Shown: positions 25,790 through 38,199 of the stretch, one piece after another | Layout of the letters: every line of letters begins with the position of its first letter | How positions within the stretch are numbered: the stretch's first letter is position 1 | Program-made: the position numbers and the translations under genes | Notes under the pieces: model-generated | The model's input: only the letters and a program-made list of their open reading frames with translations | Told to the model about the DNA's origin: nothing | The model's database searches: none | From: Delphinus delphis | Lineage: Eukaryota > Chordata > Mammalia > Artiodactyla > Delphinidae | NCBI RefSeq assembly: GCF_949987515.2 | Contig: NC_082690.1 | Span: 106,204,400 to 106,268,399, forward strand | Direction of reading: 5' to 3' | DNA length: 64,000 nt

Positions 25790-26180
25790 CATTAATCAGG
25801 GTATGTTAATTGCTGTAACCACCAACCCCTTCCCCCCAATTACAGTGGCTTAATCCAAACAACGTGTATTTCTTATTTGTGACTTTGCAGTGCAGGTTGG
25901 GGTGGGGCTCTGCTCCATGCGGTCATGCAGGGACCCAGGACCCTCCCTCCCAGAGATCGTACCATCCCCTAGAACCTGGGAAGCCTCCGTTTGGTGCCCT
26001 TTGTTGGGCTGGCAGAGGATAAAGAGAGAAAAGGAGCAGGAGGCTTTTCTGGCCAGGCCTGGAGGTGCTGTACCTCCCTGGGTGGTGCTCAGTGATGCAC
26101 CTGAACCTATCTGCGAGGGAGGCTGGGCGATGTGTGTGGTCTAGGTGGGCCTCCAGAAGGAAGGAGAAACAGGTGTGGTG
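25790..26180. mobile_element. Old interspersed repeat, family unassigned
   Basis: 'cattaatcagggtatgttaa', 'ttgctgtaaccaccaacccc', 'tgcaggttggggtggggctc' and 'tgctccatgcggtcatgcag' match a recurrent mammalian repeat pattern. No name is assigned. Confidence 0.4.
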
Positions 26181-26859
26181 ACCATCTGCCCAGTGTCTGC
26201 CACAATCCCTCAATAATACATCGTTTAGTTCTGAAAAGTGGAGTAGGAGGTACAAACCAAATGGTGGAAGGAAAAGGCAATATTTTCACCAAGAGTTGAA
26301 GGCTCCCAGGAAAATATACAATATGAGGGCAAGCCGAAGGGAAACTCTGGGTCAGAGCCTGCTTGCTGGCCCGAGTTTGCCCAAATCCTTTCTGACCTCG
26401 AGCATGGGGTAGGCACAGGGCTCACTGTGGCCGGGGTGTCTGGTCACCGTAGAAGGATGGTAGAGAGAGTGGATTGCTTTGTACCATCTGCTTCTATGCT
26501 TGCTGTGGCCAACTTCCCGCTCACAGGAATAGGTCAGAGTAGAACACTTCTGGGGGATGAAACGTAAGTTCTGAACTGATGGAGGCTGCTGGGCAGGAGA
26601 AAGTACAGAAACATCATTAGCATTTGGTCAAGGTAAGCCAGCGGATAAGATTCTCACTCCAGCAACCTGCCTCGGGTGAAAGTGGTACAGTGGCAACAGA
26701 AATCTTGAGTCACATGGCTGTCACCCGGACCGGCGGTACTCTGAGCGCACTGCTATCCTGGGATCTCCCTTCATAGGTTTCCTGGGACCTCCTTCACCCC
26801 TCACCCGTGGTGGCTGAGCTACTTCTTCCATCTCCAGTCTCCTTCTTGGTTTATTTTCT

Positions 26860-27500
26860 CACATTGGGGTAGCACATCTTTCAGTAGCTTCTTGAGAAAT
26901 TGTTAACTCGTAGGCAAAGTTTTTTGAGACCTTGCATGTCTGAAATGGTTTTCATTCCGTCATTATACTTGATTGATACATTGACCATAGGATTTTGGAT
27001 AGGAAATAATTTTCCTTTAGAATTTTGAAAGCATTGCTCCACTGTTTTCTTGCACCCAAGAAATTCTGTTGAGAATCTTGAAACCACTCTGAGAACTGAT
27101 CTTTAGTATGTAATCGGCTTCCCCCCATCCCCCCAAAGCTTGTAGAAAATTCTTTTTGTCCCAAGTGTACTAATATTTCACAACGATGTGCTACGGTGCA
27201 GGTCCATATTTATTTTCTATGCTGGATATCTCGTGGGACTCTTCAATCTGGAAACAAAGCCCTTGAGTGCTGGGAACTGTCTTGAATGAGTTCATTGATG
27301 GTATTTTCTGTTCTTCCTCTCAGATACCTCTGCAGTGCCCGCTATTTGGATCTTCTATATTTTTATCCTTCTTATCCTCTCTCTTCTCCTTCTCTTTTTA
27401 TTTTACTTCCTGGGATATTGTCTCCACTTCATTTTTAAACTCTTTTATTGAGTTATCCCTTCTGCTGTGATTTTTTATTTTTAAATTTGGGAGCTCTTTC
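26860..27500 (-). mobile_element. Old L1M-like 3' relic
   Basis: Reversed order: 'tttagaattttgaaagcatt', 'gctccactgttttcttgcac', 'tctgttgagaatcttgaaac', 'caatctggaaacaaagccct', 'cttgaatgagttcattgatg', 'tttaaactcttttattgagt'. This T-rich pattern is typical of the reversed 3' part of old L1 elements. Confidence 0.5.
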
Positions 27501-29013
27501 CTTTTTGTCCTCTGAATGGTCCTTTTTGATAGCACCCTGTTCTTGTTCTTGAGTGTGACATCCTACCTCTCTGGGGATGCTGAGGACAGCTTCTTGTTGT
27601 CGATACAGTTGTGAAAGCTTTCTTTCCCTTGAACAGTCTCAGTTTCCTCCGAGTTGCATTTTTCTGTCGGTTGTTTCGGTTTCTGTCTCCCATGTAAGAG
27701 ACTGTTAGCAGATGTCTCATAGCCTTTGGCTGTCAACTCATGACTAAGTGGGGGGAGGGGGGTGGGCACAGAACTCACTGAAAGTTCAGAGTGGAGCTTG
27801 ACCACTCTTGAAGCTACATAAGCTTCGCTGTGGTTTTTGAGGATTCCTGATGCCAGAACCCTTAGACCTTTCCTATTGGGCTGAATTAGGCCTCACTGAG
27901 GGGCAAGGTCTGATTGCTGGTGTTCTAGAACCTACCTGGTGAAGGGGGAGGGTGCAAAGGGTCATGCAACCTGCCTCCCTGGTCTTGGCAAAGTGATCAA
28001 GGCCCTCAACTGGGCTGGCATCCCCTAGCCTGGAAGCCTCTGTATTAATTTGCCCAGAAAATAAAATTCTTCTTCCAGGATTGGGGGTGGTGGTGTCCTC
28101 CCACTTGTGGGAAGGGTCTGGGGCTCCAACTGTATCTCAGAATCTCTCATCTAGTCCTCTTCATCATGGTGGCCTCTTCATCCCAGTTCCAGAGGGGATT
28201 CTGGGAGGGTTCTGCTGTGGAAATCAGCTCTTCCCCGAGCCCTTGACGTTCCCAGGGGCCACCCATGGGACCCAGCTTTTAAGAGTCATTCTGCTAAGTC
28301 AGTGTTCACCCCCTAGTCTTCTGTCCTCCCTCTAAAATCTGGTGGCTGCGGCGCCTTTTCCATTCTCTGCGTCTTTGTGTGTTTATGTCTTCAGAATCCC
28401 TTTACCGTGGCGTTGGTCATGTACTGGGAAGGAGCAGGATTAGACAGACACCCGTCAGTCACCTGTCTTCAGGAGCACCTTCTGTTTGTCCCCCTTTAAC
28501 ATTGTTTTCTCGTCTCACTGTCTGATTTTCACAACGATGATTTTCATGGTGAGACAACAAGGGAGGCTTCTCTTTCCAAAAGTGTGTTCCGTGAAATGTT
28601 GGCCGAGGATGAAAGTTGTTCTGGGGTCAAATAGTTTGGGATGTTTGGGGATATCCAAGGGTAACTTTAGTCAATCCCCGGCCTGGGTGCAGGCCCGCCA
28701 GGCCACAGTGCTTCTGGAGCAATTCTGGCCGTAACTCCATCTCGGGAAGGGCAGTGACCAGGATGCTATTGGGCCCTACAGGTGACCCTTCCAGGAGCCC
28801 CTGGCCCCAGGCTGGGTCAGGTGGCCCCCATGGGCTCCCACGGCCCCTGTACCTCCTCCAGTCGCATCGTCTATTGTGCATTGCGATTGCCTGTTTGAGC
28901 CTCCCTCTGGCCCGGGAGCAACCGGTGGGCTGCAACGGAGTCTTATTAACTGTTAAAATCCTATTGCACAGCACAGGTGTGGAGCAGAAAATGCACCCAA
29001 ATATCTGCTGGAA
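27501..29013. other. No recognised gene
   Basis: The left part may be the continuation of the preceding L1 relic. From about 28480 onward the DNA is unique and moderately AT/GC balanced. Nothing assignable. Confidence 0.3.
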
Positions 29014-29047
29014 GAAAAGAAGGAAGGAAGGAGGGAGGGAGGGAGGC
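29014..29047. repeat. Short GGAA/GGGA purine tract
   Basis: About 34 nt of nearly pure purine with GGAA then GGGA units. Confidence 0.85.
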
Positions 29048-30595
29048 GGGCACTGCAAGAGCAGAGCGCGGCCCTCCCGCCACCTGTGCACACAGACACA
29101 CGATCCCGTGGGACCCAGCGCCCACCTCTGCTGTGTGTAAACAGAGCCTGGCCCCTCTGGTGTGGCCCTGTCTCCCGACACGGGCCTTCGCCTCCCCGTG
29201 GAAACCCAAGCTCCAGACTGGGACGAGGGTTGGCAGATGTCTGTGAAAAGAGCCGTCTGCCTTTGCTGATAAGAATCCTCTAGACAAAGGGCCGGCCTGG
29301 GCTGGGAATTCCCACCGGGCTCTGGGTCAGGAGACTCCGACAGGCCCGGATCACAGCTCCCCTGCCTCTCGCAGCCATCCCTGTGGGCCTGGGGTTCCCC
29401 TCGTATCCAAACCCCTGGCCATTTTGGGACCTCTCGGAGAGGACGATTTTTCTCCCAAGGCTCCGAGTTGGGGGTATTGGTACAATTGGCTCAGCCTGAA
29501 CCATCTTTCCCTGAATCACCAGGTCTGTGGAGCCGAGGCCCAGGGAGCTTGGTGTGGGGTAGGGCGCACACAGCAATGATGGGTGAATGATTAGGAATCA
29601 CCTGTTGGGGGTTGACCAGAAGCCCTGTGTGATGGTCCCTGTGGTGCCGAGTTGAGAACTGACCACATGATGCCCAGGAGGCCAACGTGGGTGCCCAGGC
29701 CACAGTGGCCCTGGTGTGAGCCCATGACCCTTCCTCATCACTGAGCATGCTCTGAAGGAGGGAAGAGCAGTGCAGGGGCACGGCAGCCGCGGCACCCCAA
29801 GGAGAGCCCACGGCAGCACTCCCACTTGCACTTAGACCCAGTGCCCCCTGGAGATGGAGAAGGGCAACGCTAATGGGGTGAGTGTCCATGGACCAGCCCG
29901 TCCGACCTTCACTGGTGCTGCAGTGTCAACCCATCACCCACTTTTTGTGAGTGAGAACCTCCGGCTCGTAGGAGAAGCATCTTGCTGAGTGCCAGGAGGC
30001 TGCAGCCTGGAGCTGGGTCTGCCTGGTGCCAGGGTCCTGGCTTCGTCCCTTGGGGACTGGACCTGTGGAAAGAGTTCCTTCCAGGGGAAGCAGGAGAGGC
30101 AGAAGGATTCCAGGGGTTTCTGTCCTATTCTCTTCTCACTTTCCCGCCAGGCCTCCAGTTAGAGTCAGACCAACAAACAGGACCAGCCCCCTCCGCCAGT
30201 TCCCACAGCTGCACCGGTTACTGCACGTCTGGCTCAGGGTTGCTGCTTTCATAGAAGATGTATCAGGAGGGCCCCTGACTCGTGCCCTCCCTGGCCCAAC
30301 TCCTTCTGCTTCCCTTCCTCTGCCAGCGCCTGTGAAAACCTGGCCTCAGGCTCCGAAACAGAATCACATGTTACTCAGAGAGGAAGAGCATCCTTTCTTT
30401 CACTGGTGAGATTTTCACCCAATTGTTTCCCCCAAACTCTCCCCGGACTGCCATAAAAGACCATGAAACTTCACACTCAGAGGCAGAAGCACACACACCA
30501 GATTGAAAGAAAGGAAGATGTATTTCTAGTGTCACCATTGTACTGATTCTAAAAAGTGAGGGTGAAATGAGAGGTGAGGTCTCCCCAGTACCATC
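29048..30595. other. No recognised gene or repeat
   Basis: GC-rich unique DNA. Open frames of up to about 130 codons lack protein-like features. Confidence 0.3.
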
Positions 30596-30830
30596 TCTGT
30601 ATCAGTCAGCTATTGTCCCAATAATGCCGTGTAACAAAGCTTCCTCAAACTCAGTGGCACAGAAGCATCAGACTTTATCTCTTGCTCGAGTGTCTGGTTG
30701 GTGGGGTGGCTCTGCTCCAAGGGGCGAGGCTGTGGATTGGCTGGGGTTTGGCCGATTCAGAGACCAGCAGGCCCCCATGGGCGTGGCCTTCTCACAGCAC
30801 TTGGCAGTGTAGGGGACAAGCCCAGTCCTC
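30596..30830. mobile_element. Old LTR-like repeat, same class as 1548-1860
   Basis: 'gccgtgtaacaaagcttcct', 'caaactcagtggcacagaag' and 'ggtggctctgctccaagggg' follow the 'tgctgcgtaacaaaccacc...cagtggcttaaaac' pattern. Confidence 0.4.
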
Positions 30831-31084
30831 AAAGCATCTTTCGAGCTTTTCTTGTACCTGTCAGCTAATGTTCTATTGTTCAAAGTGAGTCACGTGGCCA
30901 AGCCTACCATTCATGGGGAGGATATCATTTCCCTGGGTGCCATGGCAAGGGGCAGGGATGCAGGACAGAGGGAAGAATGGGCACCATGCTGCTGTCTACC
31001 ATGGTCCTTTTCTAAGGGCTTCGAGCTGAACTCTGCCCTGATTGAAGGGTGCTTGTCAGTGTGGGTGGGGCTGGGGCTTTGGGA

Positions 31085-31252
31085 GTTGGAAATGGTGGAT
31101 TTGGGTTCAAGGCCCATTTGGTCACTTACAAACTGTGGGACCCTGGGCAAAGCTTGACAGAGCCTCAGTTTCCTCCTGCGTAAAATGGGGTGTGATATTA
31201 GTCCACACCCAAGCTTGTAGTGAGAACTGAGTGAGCTGGACACACCACAGCA
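31085..31252 (+). mobile_element. MIR SINE
   Basis: 'tgggttcaaggcccatttgg', 'tcacttacaaactgtgggac', 'cctgggcaaagcttgacaga', 'gcctcagtttcctcctgcgt': MIR core in sense orientation, fairly complete. Confidence 0.8.
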
Positions 31253-31829
31253 CAGCCAGCCACACGACAGCCATCATGAGTGTCATGGCAAGGTCTCAGC
31301 AGCGAAGTTCTCTGGACATCAGCATGCAGAGGGACTGACGGCCCCTGGTCTTGCTGGTCAGTTCTGGAAGCTTCCCTGTGACCCAACAAGAGCCTCCTTC
31401 TACCATCTTGTTGACTCCGCACAGAGCTGGGGAAGAAAGGTTTGCTTATCAGGAGGCTTAAGGGACTCCAGAACCATGATCGTAAGCAAAATGTGTTCTT
31501 GTTTGTGAGTTGGAGGTGGCTAGGACACATGGACAGGTCCACCCAAGTCTCTGTCCCAGAGTCTCTTTGTCTTTTTGAGGAGGCCACAGTGCCTTGCAGA
31601 ATCTGACGGACGCTATTGGACCTTCACCCACTACAAAACACGCAGGCATGTAATCTTATGGGTATAATTTTAAGCAGTTCCCAGGCTCCCTGAAGCCGGC
31701 GTATACAGGAGAGATGAAGAACCCCAACTAGGGGCACTTCAGGAGACAGGAGTCACTTGAAGGGCTCCCCTCTGTCGGACGATGCTGGGGAATTTGAGGA
31801 CCATGGTGTGTGTAAAGCCAGTGATGGAG
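31253..31829. other. No recognised gene or repeat
   Basis: Nothing assignable. Confidence 0.3.
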
Positions 31830-32632
31830 GTTGGATTATAATGCACCCCTCAAAATGTGAATCCGTGAGTCTGTGCTGATAATGGATTCATAGATAGATA
31901 GATAAATAAACGACAGCCAAGAGAAAGCTCTTTACAGTAGAATGCCAACTAATAAATGTTGATGGAATGATAGGCTTAGAAAATTGCACTTCTGCAACCA
32001 TCAGAGTGAGTAATAAGTGAAAGGGGCACACATCATACTCACGGATGGATGTGAACATGGCTGCGTGAAAGTTTAATGAGGGACAGGTTATTTATGTTGT
32101 CTTAAAATATCTTTCCACAGATGATTTATTACATTCAAAGGGACAAATGGAGAAGCAATAAAAGTCAACATCACCAGTATGGGGACCAAGTGACATCACG
32201 TGCCCCCTGATGGCAGGTCCCCGAAAGAACACAGCCTCTGTTCTGTGTGACCTCCCCCCCCCAAATCTGAACCCAAGGAAACATCAGACAGACACAAATA
32301 GAGGAGTGACTTGTCCTCTTCAAAACGCTAACATCATGAAGACAAAGAAAGGAGTGATTATCTAGAATAAGGAAACTTAAAAGGACATGATGCTAAATGC
32401 AACAGTGGATCTCATTTGGGAACAAAATGCTATGAAAAACATTATGGGGACAATTGGAAAAATTGGAATAAAGGTCATGCATTATTTTTTCAATGGTAAA
32501 TTTTCTGAATTTAATAATTGTACTGTGGTAAACCTCATTAAAATTCCTATTCATTCTTAAAAAAATAATTGTACTGTGGTTGTGTAAGAAGATGTTCTGG
32601 CTCTTAAAAAATACACCCGGGAATATTTAAGG
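31830..32632 (+). mobile_element. L1M 3' end (old LINE-1), sense
   Basis: 'aaaaggacatgatgctaaat', 'gcaacagtggatctcatttg', 'attatggggacaattggaaa', 'actgtggttgtgtaagaaga' and 'aatacacccgggaatattta' form the usual 3' UTR order of older L1M elements. It carries a 34-bp internal insertion with a duplicated target (32513-32580). Confidence 0.7.
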
Positions 32633-32800
32633 GTTGCTCTGGACTGAACTGTGTCCTCCAAAACTTTGTCTGTTGAAGCCTCAGGTGTAGTGTGGTTGTA
32701 CCTGGAATAAGAGGGTGATTCAAATAAGATGAAGTTGTGGATGGGGCCCTGATCCAATGGGATTTGTGTCCTTATGAGAAGAGACACCAGTCCTCTTGAG
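32633..32800 (+). mobile_element. MLT1 LTR, 5' part
   Basis: 'gttgctctggactgaactgt', 'gtcctccaaaactttgtctg', 'ttgaagcctcaggtgtagtg', 'tccaatgggatttgtgtcct', 'tatgagaagagacacc': MLT1 5' half in sense orientation. Confidence 0.65.
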
Positions 32801-33639
32801 CCAGGACTCAGGGGTCCTGGTGCCTGGGTCATTACTGGGGGCGTTCCACTTCCCCTTTGTCCTCTCAGTGGCCACCCCACCAGCAGGGCAGGCCCTGGGG
32901 ACGTTGGGGCTGACCAAGCCATGTTCCTCATCCCCCAAGCCTGGCTCCTCACGGCTCACCCAATACTCCGGTCCTTCCTGGCCTCTGCTTATCCCTCCTT
33001 CTTCCTCCGCCATGGCCACCGCTGCCACGTCCCACCTACGCCCCTTCTCCATCACAGGGGAGCCTGGCTTCCCCCGTGTCCTGACGCACAGCCCAAAGGG
33101 TTTCTGTATAATCCACACAAAAGCCTTCAGGTCAGTCTTCGCTCCACTAACTGTGGTGGGGAAAGTCGCCCAGCTGTGAACAGAGCCACACGCCAAGACA
33201 CAAAGAAGCAACACCCCTGAAAGCATCTTGGGTCTTTTTCCTTTCTTCACGAGACCCCGTGACGTAGACACCCCAACGCTGCGAGCGCCAACTTGGAGCC
33301 ACCACAGACGTCGGCTTGTGCTTCTTCAACGTCATTAAAACACCAATGAACCTTTCAGTCTGTTTAGCGGCATGGCCGTCTCTCTGACAGTGGCCTTTAC
33401 CCAACCGAGACCTCAAATTTCAGACCACGGGGCTCCTAGTTTGCTGCAGGTAGATTTTCTCAAAACCCTCAGCAAGTGGGTCCTGTCATCTCTACAGCCT
33501 TCATGATCCAGGAGGGAGCTTGGATTTGGCTGTGCAGACGTCTTCCAAGAGCATCTCACCACCCAGACCGACAGCTGGTCTCCGATTGCATTATCGGCGG
33601 GCTCATTACCTATTACCGTCGGAGCCAGGGACACATCAT
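32801..33639. other. No recognised gene or repeat
   Basis: GC-rich then balanced DNA. A minus-strand frame at 32720-33271 overlaps the MLT1 fragment and is not credible as a gene. Confidence 0.3.
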
Positions 33640-34150
33640 GTCATTCGTGATGTCCTGCAACATCTCAATCTTTGTTAGTTCATGACTTCATTGCAAATCT
33701 CTGCGTTTTTGCAAGAATCAGCTGGTGAACTCATATGTCGAAATCTGTCTTCCCTTTTATCTCTCCCTCCGGTACCCAGGATTTCCCCAAATTGCCTTTA
33801 TTCACAGACAGAGCAGACCATTTCCCCCTTTTAACACTGAACAGTGTTTGCTAAGAAATGAAATATTTTCGACTCTGAATTTCAGCTATTTTCCATTTTC
33901 CTCGACCTAATTGAATGAGCAGATGCTTTATCTGCCATGGCTCATGGCAACGTGGACGCTCACTCCCAAATTGCAGCAGCGCCAAATGCATTTTGCTTCT
34001 TTAATGTTTTCTGATCGTTTCCAGAGCTTCTTTGGTCATGAGAAGCTCCGTGGGTTGCAGACAACTCTTCCCGATAACTGAATTTTTGTTCTCGGGATGA
34101 TGAGCTGCAGTGACAGGAAAAGATGTCCTTTCTTTATAAAGTCATCTTCC
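33640..34150. other. Unique AT-balanced stretch, candidate regulatory DNA
   Basis: No repeat recognised. It is AT-richer than the flanks, with words such as GACCTAATTGAATGAGCAG near 33904 (homeobox-like core) and GGTCATGAGAAGC. Non-repetitive islands of this look are often conserved enhancers, but this is inference without alignment. Confidence 0.3.
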
Positions 34151-36099
34151 AACCATCAGAAACGAAAGAAAAGTCTTCCCAAGGCGGAAATTCGCCTTGA
34201 ACTTTTTGCCCTTGGAGGGGAAATGGCGGTGGCCATGGTCCACCACTTTTTTGCTCAATTTTCAACTTGAGCTGGATGCTAACTGAAACGGTATTCCCTG
34301 AATCTGTGTTGACCCCAGATAAACCCCGACGAATTACTGATGATAAAGAAGCTGGTGGTGGTTCTACAGTTTGCTCCTGGGCTGGGCTGGGCTCTGCAGG
34401 AAAACTTGAAGGTAGAGAGACGCGGTGGGTTGAACCGGAACACTGGAGGGTCAAGGCCGGCTGAGTTGGACCCAACGTCGCGGCTTTATTTCTGTCTCAG
34501 TGTCTCTCTCACTGAAGAGTCCGGTATTTTCACACTGCCACTGAACAAAGAGAACCTTGGCCCGAGTTTTGTAACCCTGGGGCTGATGTAAAGTGATTTG
34601 ATGGTTTTATTGCGTTTCCGACAATTTAGGGGGGGTGGAGGAAAGGGGTTTCCTCTGGAGGCTGGTGGGGGGTACAGCACAGCTCTCACCCCGTCTCCTC
34701 CCAGCTGCTCGGCTGGAGTCTCAGGAAACCAGGTGGAGGGTGACAGTCGCGGGCTGGGGTCATCGAGGGCCAGGTGACGTGGGCAGTGCGAATCCACAGA
34801 AGAGTCTGAGGGGTCCCTTTGGTGACTTTTCTGGCTCAAGTTGTTCAAGGTCCCGGGACAGCCGCGGGGAAGAGGGCTTTTGAGCCGGGACAGGTGAGGC
34901 CGAGATGAGGCATCTGGGGTGACCCTGGATTTTGGCCGCAGGATGGGCGGGAGTGGGGTGCTGCCACACACTTCTCCCCACTGAGGCTGACCCCTCAGGG
35001 GTCTGGCCCAGGGTCATCGAGAGGCTTGGGATGGGGACCTGCCATCCCTGAGGGATCTCCTGGCCTCTCAGCAGACCCACTTGGTTCACTAGAAGGCACC
35101 CTAGAACTCAGCCAACTGGAGTCCACCCCGGACCTGGGGGTGCTTCTGACCTTGGTGGTTCACCATGAGACTCAAGCTCCAGGGCTTCCGCTGCGAGGGC
35201 CCGCCCAGGTGCTCACCCGGTCGTGCATCGCTCTTCAGAGCTGCAAAAGGGAGATATCGCAGGGGGAGCAAGTCAAGCCGCCGTCCCTTTCCTCTGACTT
35301 GCCCTCGCCTTGGGGACAGGTGTGTGTGTGGGTGCATGGGAGGCTACCAAAGTCACTGGGGTCCAGGTGAGGGACAGTGCATTTGGTGGGCTGGGGTCGT
35401 GTGGTTCCGGTCACTTTTGTATAGAGTCCAGTCGTCACTGGCCCTAATCACAGGCTGGCTTCCAGGGATACACCTGAGTCCGCTGGGAAGACACCCTGGT
35501 GCCCGGTAAAAGGGTGGGGCTGAGCCCATCTTACGGGCTGTGATGTGAGCCCATCTTCTGGCCTCCGGCCCTGAGTGTGTGTGTGGGCAGGAGAAATGAA
35601 GCGTGACAGTCATGGAGGCAGACGCAAGTCTGTGGAAAGTTCATCCAGTCGCCCGAAGTGTCATGTTGTGCGTGGGGGATTCAGTTCTTATTGAATCCAG
35701 TCCTAATGAAAGGTCTCTTCTTTCAGGAGTTGACTTGATAGTACAAGGCATATCATTATAAATAGACCACACGACCATATACACATTTTGTCCTTTTTTT
35801 GTTTTGGTGGGAATCATGGCAAATCCTTAGCCCGATTCCTGGGTTTGCAGAGCGGAGCGTACAAACAACGAGAACACAGATCTCTGTCTGAATAAACAGG
35901 CTTTATTGCATCTCAAGCTACCAGATCACTTCTTAGAGTGTGAGATGCATCTTGTCCTGGCAAAGTCTGGTGGCTCTAGATAATAGGGAACAGAAAATGC
36001 CCCTGTGCAGGACAATGGCCTGAGGACACCAGGAAGGAACTTCTACACAGATACATGGAGAACTGATTGCTTTGTGCAGAAGACAAGCTAGCTTACAGA
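34151..36099. other. No recognised gene or repeat
   Basis: GC-rich in 34600-35600, AT-richer after 35640. Nothing assignable. 'aataaacaggctttattgca' near 35892 has no clear identity. Confidence 0.3.
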
Positions 36100-36916
36100 A
36101 CTATGCAGCTCAGGACAATGTAGCGACACATTGAAAAATGCATTTGAATAGTTAGGGAAATGCAAATCAAAATCACAGTGAGAAACCATCTCATACCTGT
36201 TAGGATGGCTACTGTCAAGAAAACAGAAAACAAGTGACGGTGAGGACGTAGAGAAATTGAAACCCTTGTGCACTGTTGGTGGGAATGTAAAATGGTGCAG
36301 CCACTGTGGAAAGTGGTGTGGAGGGTCCTTAAAAAATTAAACATAGAATTACCCTGTGATCCGGCAATTCCACCTTTGGCTATTTTCCCAAAAGAATTGA
36401 AAGCAGGGTCTCAAAGAGATACTTGTACACCGTGTTCATAGCACCATTATTCATAATAGCTAAAACGTGGAAGCAAACCAAGTGTCCACTGATGGATGGA
36501 TGAATAAGCAAAATGTGGTCCATCCATAAAATGGAATATTATTCAGCCTTGGAAAAGGAAGGGGATTCTGACACAGGCTACAACGTGGATGGACCTTGAG
36601 GGCATTATGCTCAGTGAAATACACTAGATACAAAAGGACAATTACTCTATGATTCCACTTACAGAAGTTCCCTAGAGGAAATTCGCAGTGACAGAAAGTA
36701 GAAAAGTGGGTGCCAGGGGCTGGGGGCAGGAGAATGGGGAACTAGTGTTTAACAGGTACAGAGTTTCAGTTTTACAAGATACAGAGAATTATGGGGATAG
36801 ATGGTGGTGATGGTTGTATGAAGTGAATGGATTTAATCCCACTGAACTGTACACTTACACGTGGTTAAGATGGTAGATTTTATGTGACGTGTATTTTATC
36901 ACAATAAAAAGAGACG
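36100..36916 (+). mobile_element. L1M ORF2 end plus 3' UTR, sense
   Basis: 'gaaatgcaaatcaaaatcac', 'agtgagaaaccatctcatac', 'ctgttaggatggctactgtc', 'cactgttggtgggaatgtaa', 'gttcatagcaccattattca', 'cataaaatggaatattattc', 'tgtattttatcacaataaaa': the complete 3' order of an old L1. Stops throughout. Confidence 0.85.
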
Positions 36917-37010
36917 AAGATAAAGATTCATTTGAATTGTATTTGTCAATTTCACACCGTTTCTGTATTTTGTAGAGTTATTGATGGTTTCAAAACTAAA
37001 CATGATGTGG

Positions 37011-37228
37011 GGCTTCCCTGGTGGCGCAGTGGTTGAGAGTCCGCCTGCCGATGCAGGGGACACGGGTTCGTGCCCCAGTCCGGGAAGATCCCACATGCCG
37101 CGGAGCGGCTGGGCCCGTGAGCCATGGCCGCTGAGCCTGCGCGTCCGGAGCCTGTGTTCCGCAACGGGAGAGGCCACAACAGTGAGAGGCCCGCGTACCG
37201 CAAAAAAATAAAAATAAATAAAATAAAC
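37011..37228 (+). mobile_element. CHR-2-type SINE, nearly intact
   Basis: Head GGCTTCCCTGGTGGCGCAGT (A-box region), B-box GGGTTCGTGCCC, non-tRNA body with CCGCGGAGCGGCTGGG and GAGAGGCCCGCGTACCGC, then an A-rich tail. Flanks AAACATGATG and AAACATAATG look like a diverged target duplication. This is the typical abundant cetacean SINE. Confidence 0.95.
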
Positions 37229-37795
37229 ATAATGAGAAGGAGTGTCCTAGTGGAAACCTAAAATATAAACCAAAAGGAAGCAGGCTGACAAAATAGCAAA
37301 ATCCCTCTTGTTATGTCACAATAAAAACTAAAACTCTGATAGTCAAAATGTTAAAAAAAAAACAACTGTGCTTATCTATCAATGATAAACAAATTTCGTT
37401 TCCCCATGTCAGAACAAGACGGAGTTATTTTCTAGTCTCTTTATAGAAAAAATCATATAATCACAAAAGTATTGTCATATTGAGAGGTGATAAAACAGTA
37501 TACACCCCAAAATAGAGAAAAATGGTGTTAACTGGGATGGGTCAGTTCAGAAATAAGAACATTGATACTTTTCTGTGTTTCCTGGAGTTTGAGATCTTTG
37601 TGAGCTTTGTAACTTTTGAATTGCGGTTTCTTTCCTCATTCTAATCAACATTCACGTGTATCTAGTTTCGTATTTGCAATTTTGTATTCATTTTCTTACA
37701 GAGCGCTCCCCTTTCCTTGACTGTTTAACCTCCAGGCACCTTGGAATCGGGCCTCGCTCCTTCCTCCTTACCTCCCCACACCCAAGGTTTCTGCT
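37229..37795. other. AT-rich DNA, no recognised gene
   Basis: AT-rich and probably an old transposon relic, but no family could be named. Confidence 0.35.
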
Positions 37796-37798
37796 TTA

Positions 37799-37848
37799 CC
37801 GGGGGTGGGGGGTGGTGGGGGTGGGGTGGGGGGGTTGGGGGTGTTGGA
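37799..37848 (+). repeat. G-rich tract with G-quadruplex potential
   Basis: About 50 nt with runs GGGGG, GGGGGG, GGGGG, GGGG and GGGGGGG separated by 1-3 T/G bases. At least four G-runs meet the usual quadruplex pattern. Confidence 0.85.
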
Positions 37849-37959
37849 GCCACCCAGGATGTCCCACTTCCTCCCACGGGATGGGGTGGTCCTCTCCGTG
37901 ACTGGACCCCATCCCCCTCTGCCCTCTTATCCACCTCAAACAGGTCAACCCCTCACATG

Positions 37960-38155
37960 CGTCCCTCACTTAGTTCCCATAACAACCTGCTGGGCGGGAT
38001 GATGGGCACCTTAAGATTACAGGTGAGGAATTTGAGGCAGGGCCCCGTGAAGTCACTTGCCAGAGCTTCTTAGCCACTACGCAGTAGAGGTGGGATTTGA
38101 ACCCAGGGTTCTGGCCCCAGAGTCCCTGTCTGCAGCCCAGGGCTACGGTGTTCTC
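37960..38155 (-). mobile_element. MIR SINE
   Basis: 'gattacaggtgaggaatttg', 'aggcagggccccgtgaagtc', 'acttgccagagcttcttagc', 'gtgggatttgaacccagggt': reversed MIR, fairly complete. Confidence 0.75.
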
Positions 38156-38199
38156 CCTGGTTTGTCACCAAGGAGGCGAACATTCCCATCAGTAGGAAC

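Noticed and set aside
37011..37100. tRNA-like head with A and B boxes, possible tRNA gene
   Set aside because: It is the tRNA-derived part of a SINE, followed by the CHR-2 body and an A-tail; no intact cloverleaf was seen.
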